Shown here piece by piece: positions 63,782-64,000 of a DNA stretch of 64,000 bases. Within the stretch, counting starts at the first letter, position 1; the number at the start of each line of letters is the position of its first letter. The notes below the pieces were generated by a model. It did no database searches. It had not been told where the DNA came from and saw nothing but the letters and a program-made list of their open reading frames with translations. The stretch spans positions 248,001 to 312,000 of the forward strand of contig NZ_JABEPE010000002.1 of the NCBI RefSeq assembly GCF_026788005.1. The letters run 5' to 3'. The stretch comes from Alteromonas sp. a30. GTDB taxonomy: Bacteria; Pseudomonadota; Gammaproteobacteria; Enterobacterales; Alteromonadaceae. Both the position numbers and the translations under genes were made by a program.

Positions 63782-64000
63782 TTACTCTTTCGAAGCTTGA
63801 TCAAGAATAACCGGTCCATCCCCTTGGCTCCCAAGTACATCGTCTGGATTATAAATAGGGCAATTTGTCATGGATAAACACCCACAGCCAATACAGCCCG
63901 AAAGCGAATCCCGCAACCGCGTCATATAGCGAATGCGATCGCTTAAATCTTGATGCCAATTTTCCGACAAACGTTGCCAATCTTCTTTGTTTGGGGTGCG
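63782..64000 (-). CDS. soxR: Redox-sensing transcriptional activator SoxR, N-terminus cut off by the window
   Basis: C-terminal part of SoxR, a MerR-family regulator with a [2Fe-2S] cluster that activates genes on redox cycling. The frame is open to the last base of the window, so the DNA-binding head lies outside. The cluster motif CIGCGCLSMTNC is intact with four cysteines, preceded by RTPNKEDWQRLS and followed by PIYNPDDVLG. This is the complete sensing tail. It converges with the FAD oxidoreductase gene, 13 bases away. Confidence 0.95.
   Translation of the reverse strand, partial: RTPNKEDWQRLSENWHQDLSDRIRYMTRLRDSLSGCIGCGCLSMTNCPIYNPDDVLGSQGDGPVILDQASKE

Overview
The window is a stretch of chromosome from a moderately AT-rich, probably marine gammaproteobacterium close to the Alteromonadales. 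This placement is inferred from gene content and order: rsmA-apaG-apaH with folA and obgE nearby, rplU-rpmA divergent from ispB, mdh divergent from argR, an Oar-like TonB receptor, two chemoreceptors and the yjf operon. I do not assign a genus. I see no rRNA, tRNA, CRISPR array, prophage or intact insertion sequence. Both ends are cut inside genes: rsmA on the left and soxR on the right.

Layout. 1-10 kb is housekeeping: rRNA methylation, Ap4A hydrolysis, folate, ribosome assembly and octaprenyl diphosphate synthesis, plus a LETM1-like protein and an aminotransferase. 10-19.4 kb is all on the minus strand. An acyl-CoA ligase is followed by a tight eight-gene operon encoding a methyltransferase, a Rossmann plus glycosyltransferase-like protein, a PhyH dioxygenase, a split transketolase, a HAD phosphatase, a sugar-kinase-like phosphotransferase and a zinc dehydrogenase. 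This operon is the best candidate for an undescribed pathway, most likely making or modifying an unusual sugar. 19.5-32.5 kb holds a lipoprotein, yigZ, mdh/argR, an ankyrin-like membrane protein, a secreted EEP-family enzyme, an Oar-like receptor, and two membrane-anchored proteins behind a perfect 20-bp palindrome.

32.5-41.5 kb carries nucleoside salvage (udk and a NupC-type carrier), a 2OG-Fe(II) dioxygenase, a PafA-like phosphatase, queA, a candidate small RNA and a second chemoreceptor. 41.5-48.4 kb is a membrane-stress operon equivalent to E. coli yjfI-J-K-L-M-C with a potassium channel gene inserted, followed by a rhomboid protease and a VC0807-like membrane protein. 48.4-54.2 kb is the glyoxylate shunt: isocitrate lyase, a LysR regulator and malate synthase G.

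54.4-60.1 kb joins alternative spermidine/norspermidine synthesis (carboxynorspermidine dehydrogenase and decarboxylase) to recycling of S-adenosylmethionine by-products (mtnN, ahcY) with a lone CobD/CbiB-type gene. It is preceded by a striking long inverted repeat. 60.4-64 kb has a BLUF blue-light sensor, an acyl-CoA thioesterase, a GNAT acetyltransferase coupled to an amine-oxidase-like flavoenzyme, and the end of soxR.

Functional threads are polyamines (carboxynorspermidine enzymes, a glutathionylspermidine-synthase-like ATP-grasp protein, a PuuB-like oxidase), methyl-group recycling, and envelope sensing. All calls are made by reading motifs; no database search was run.
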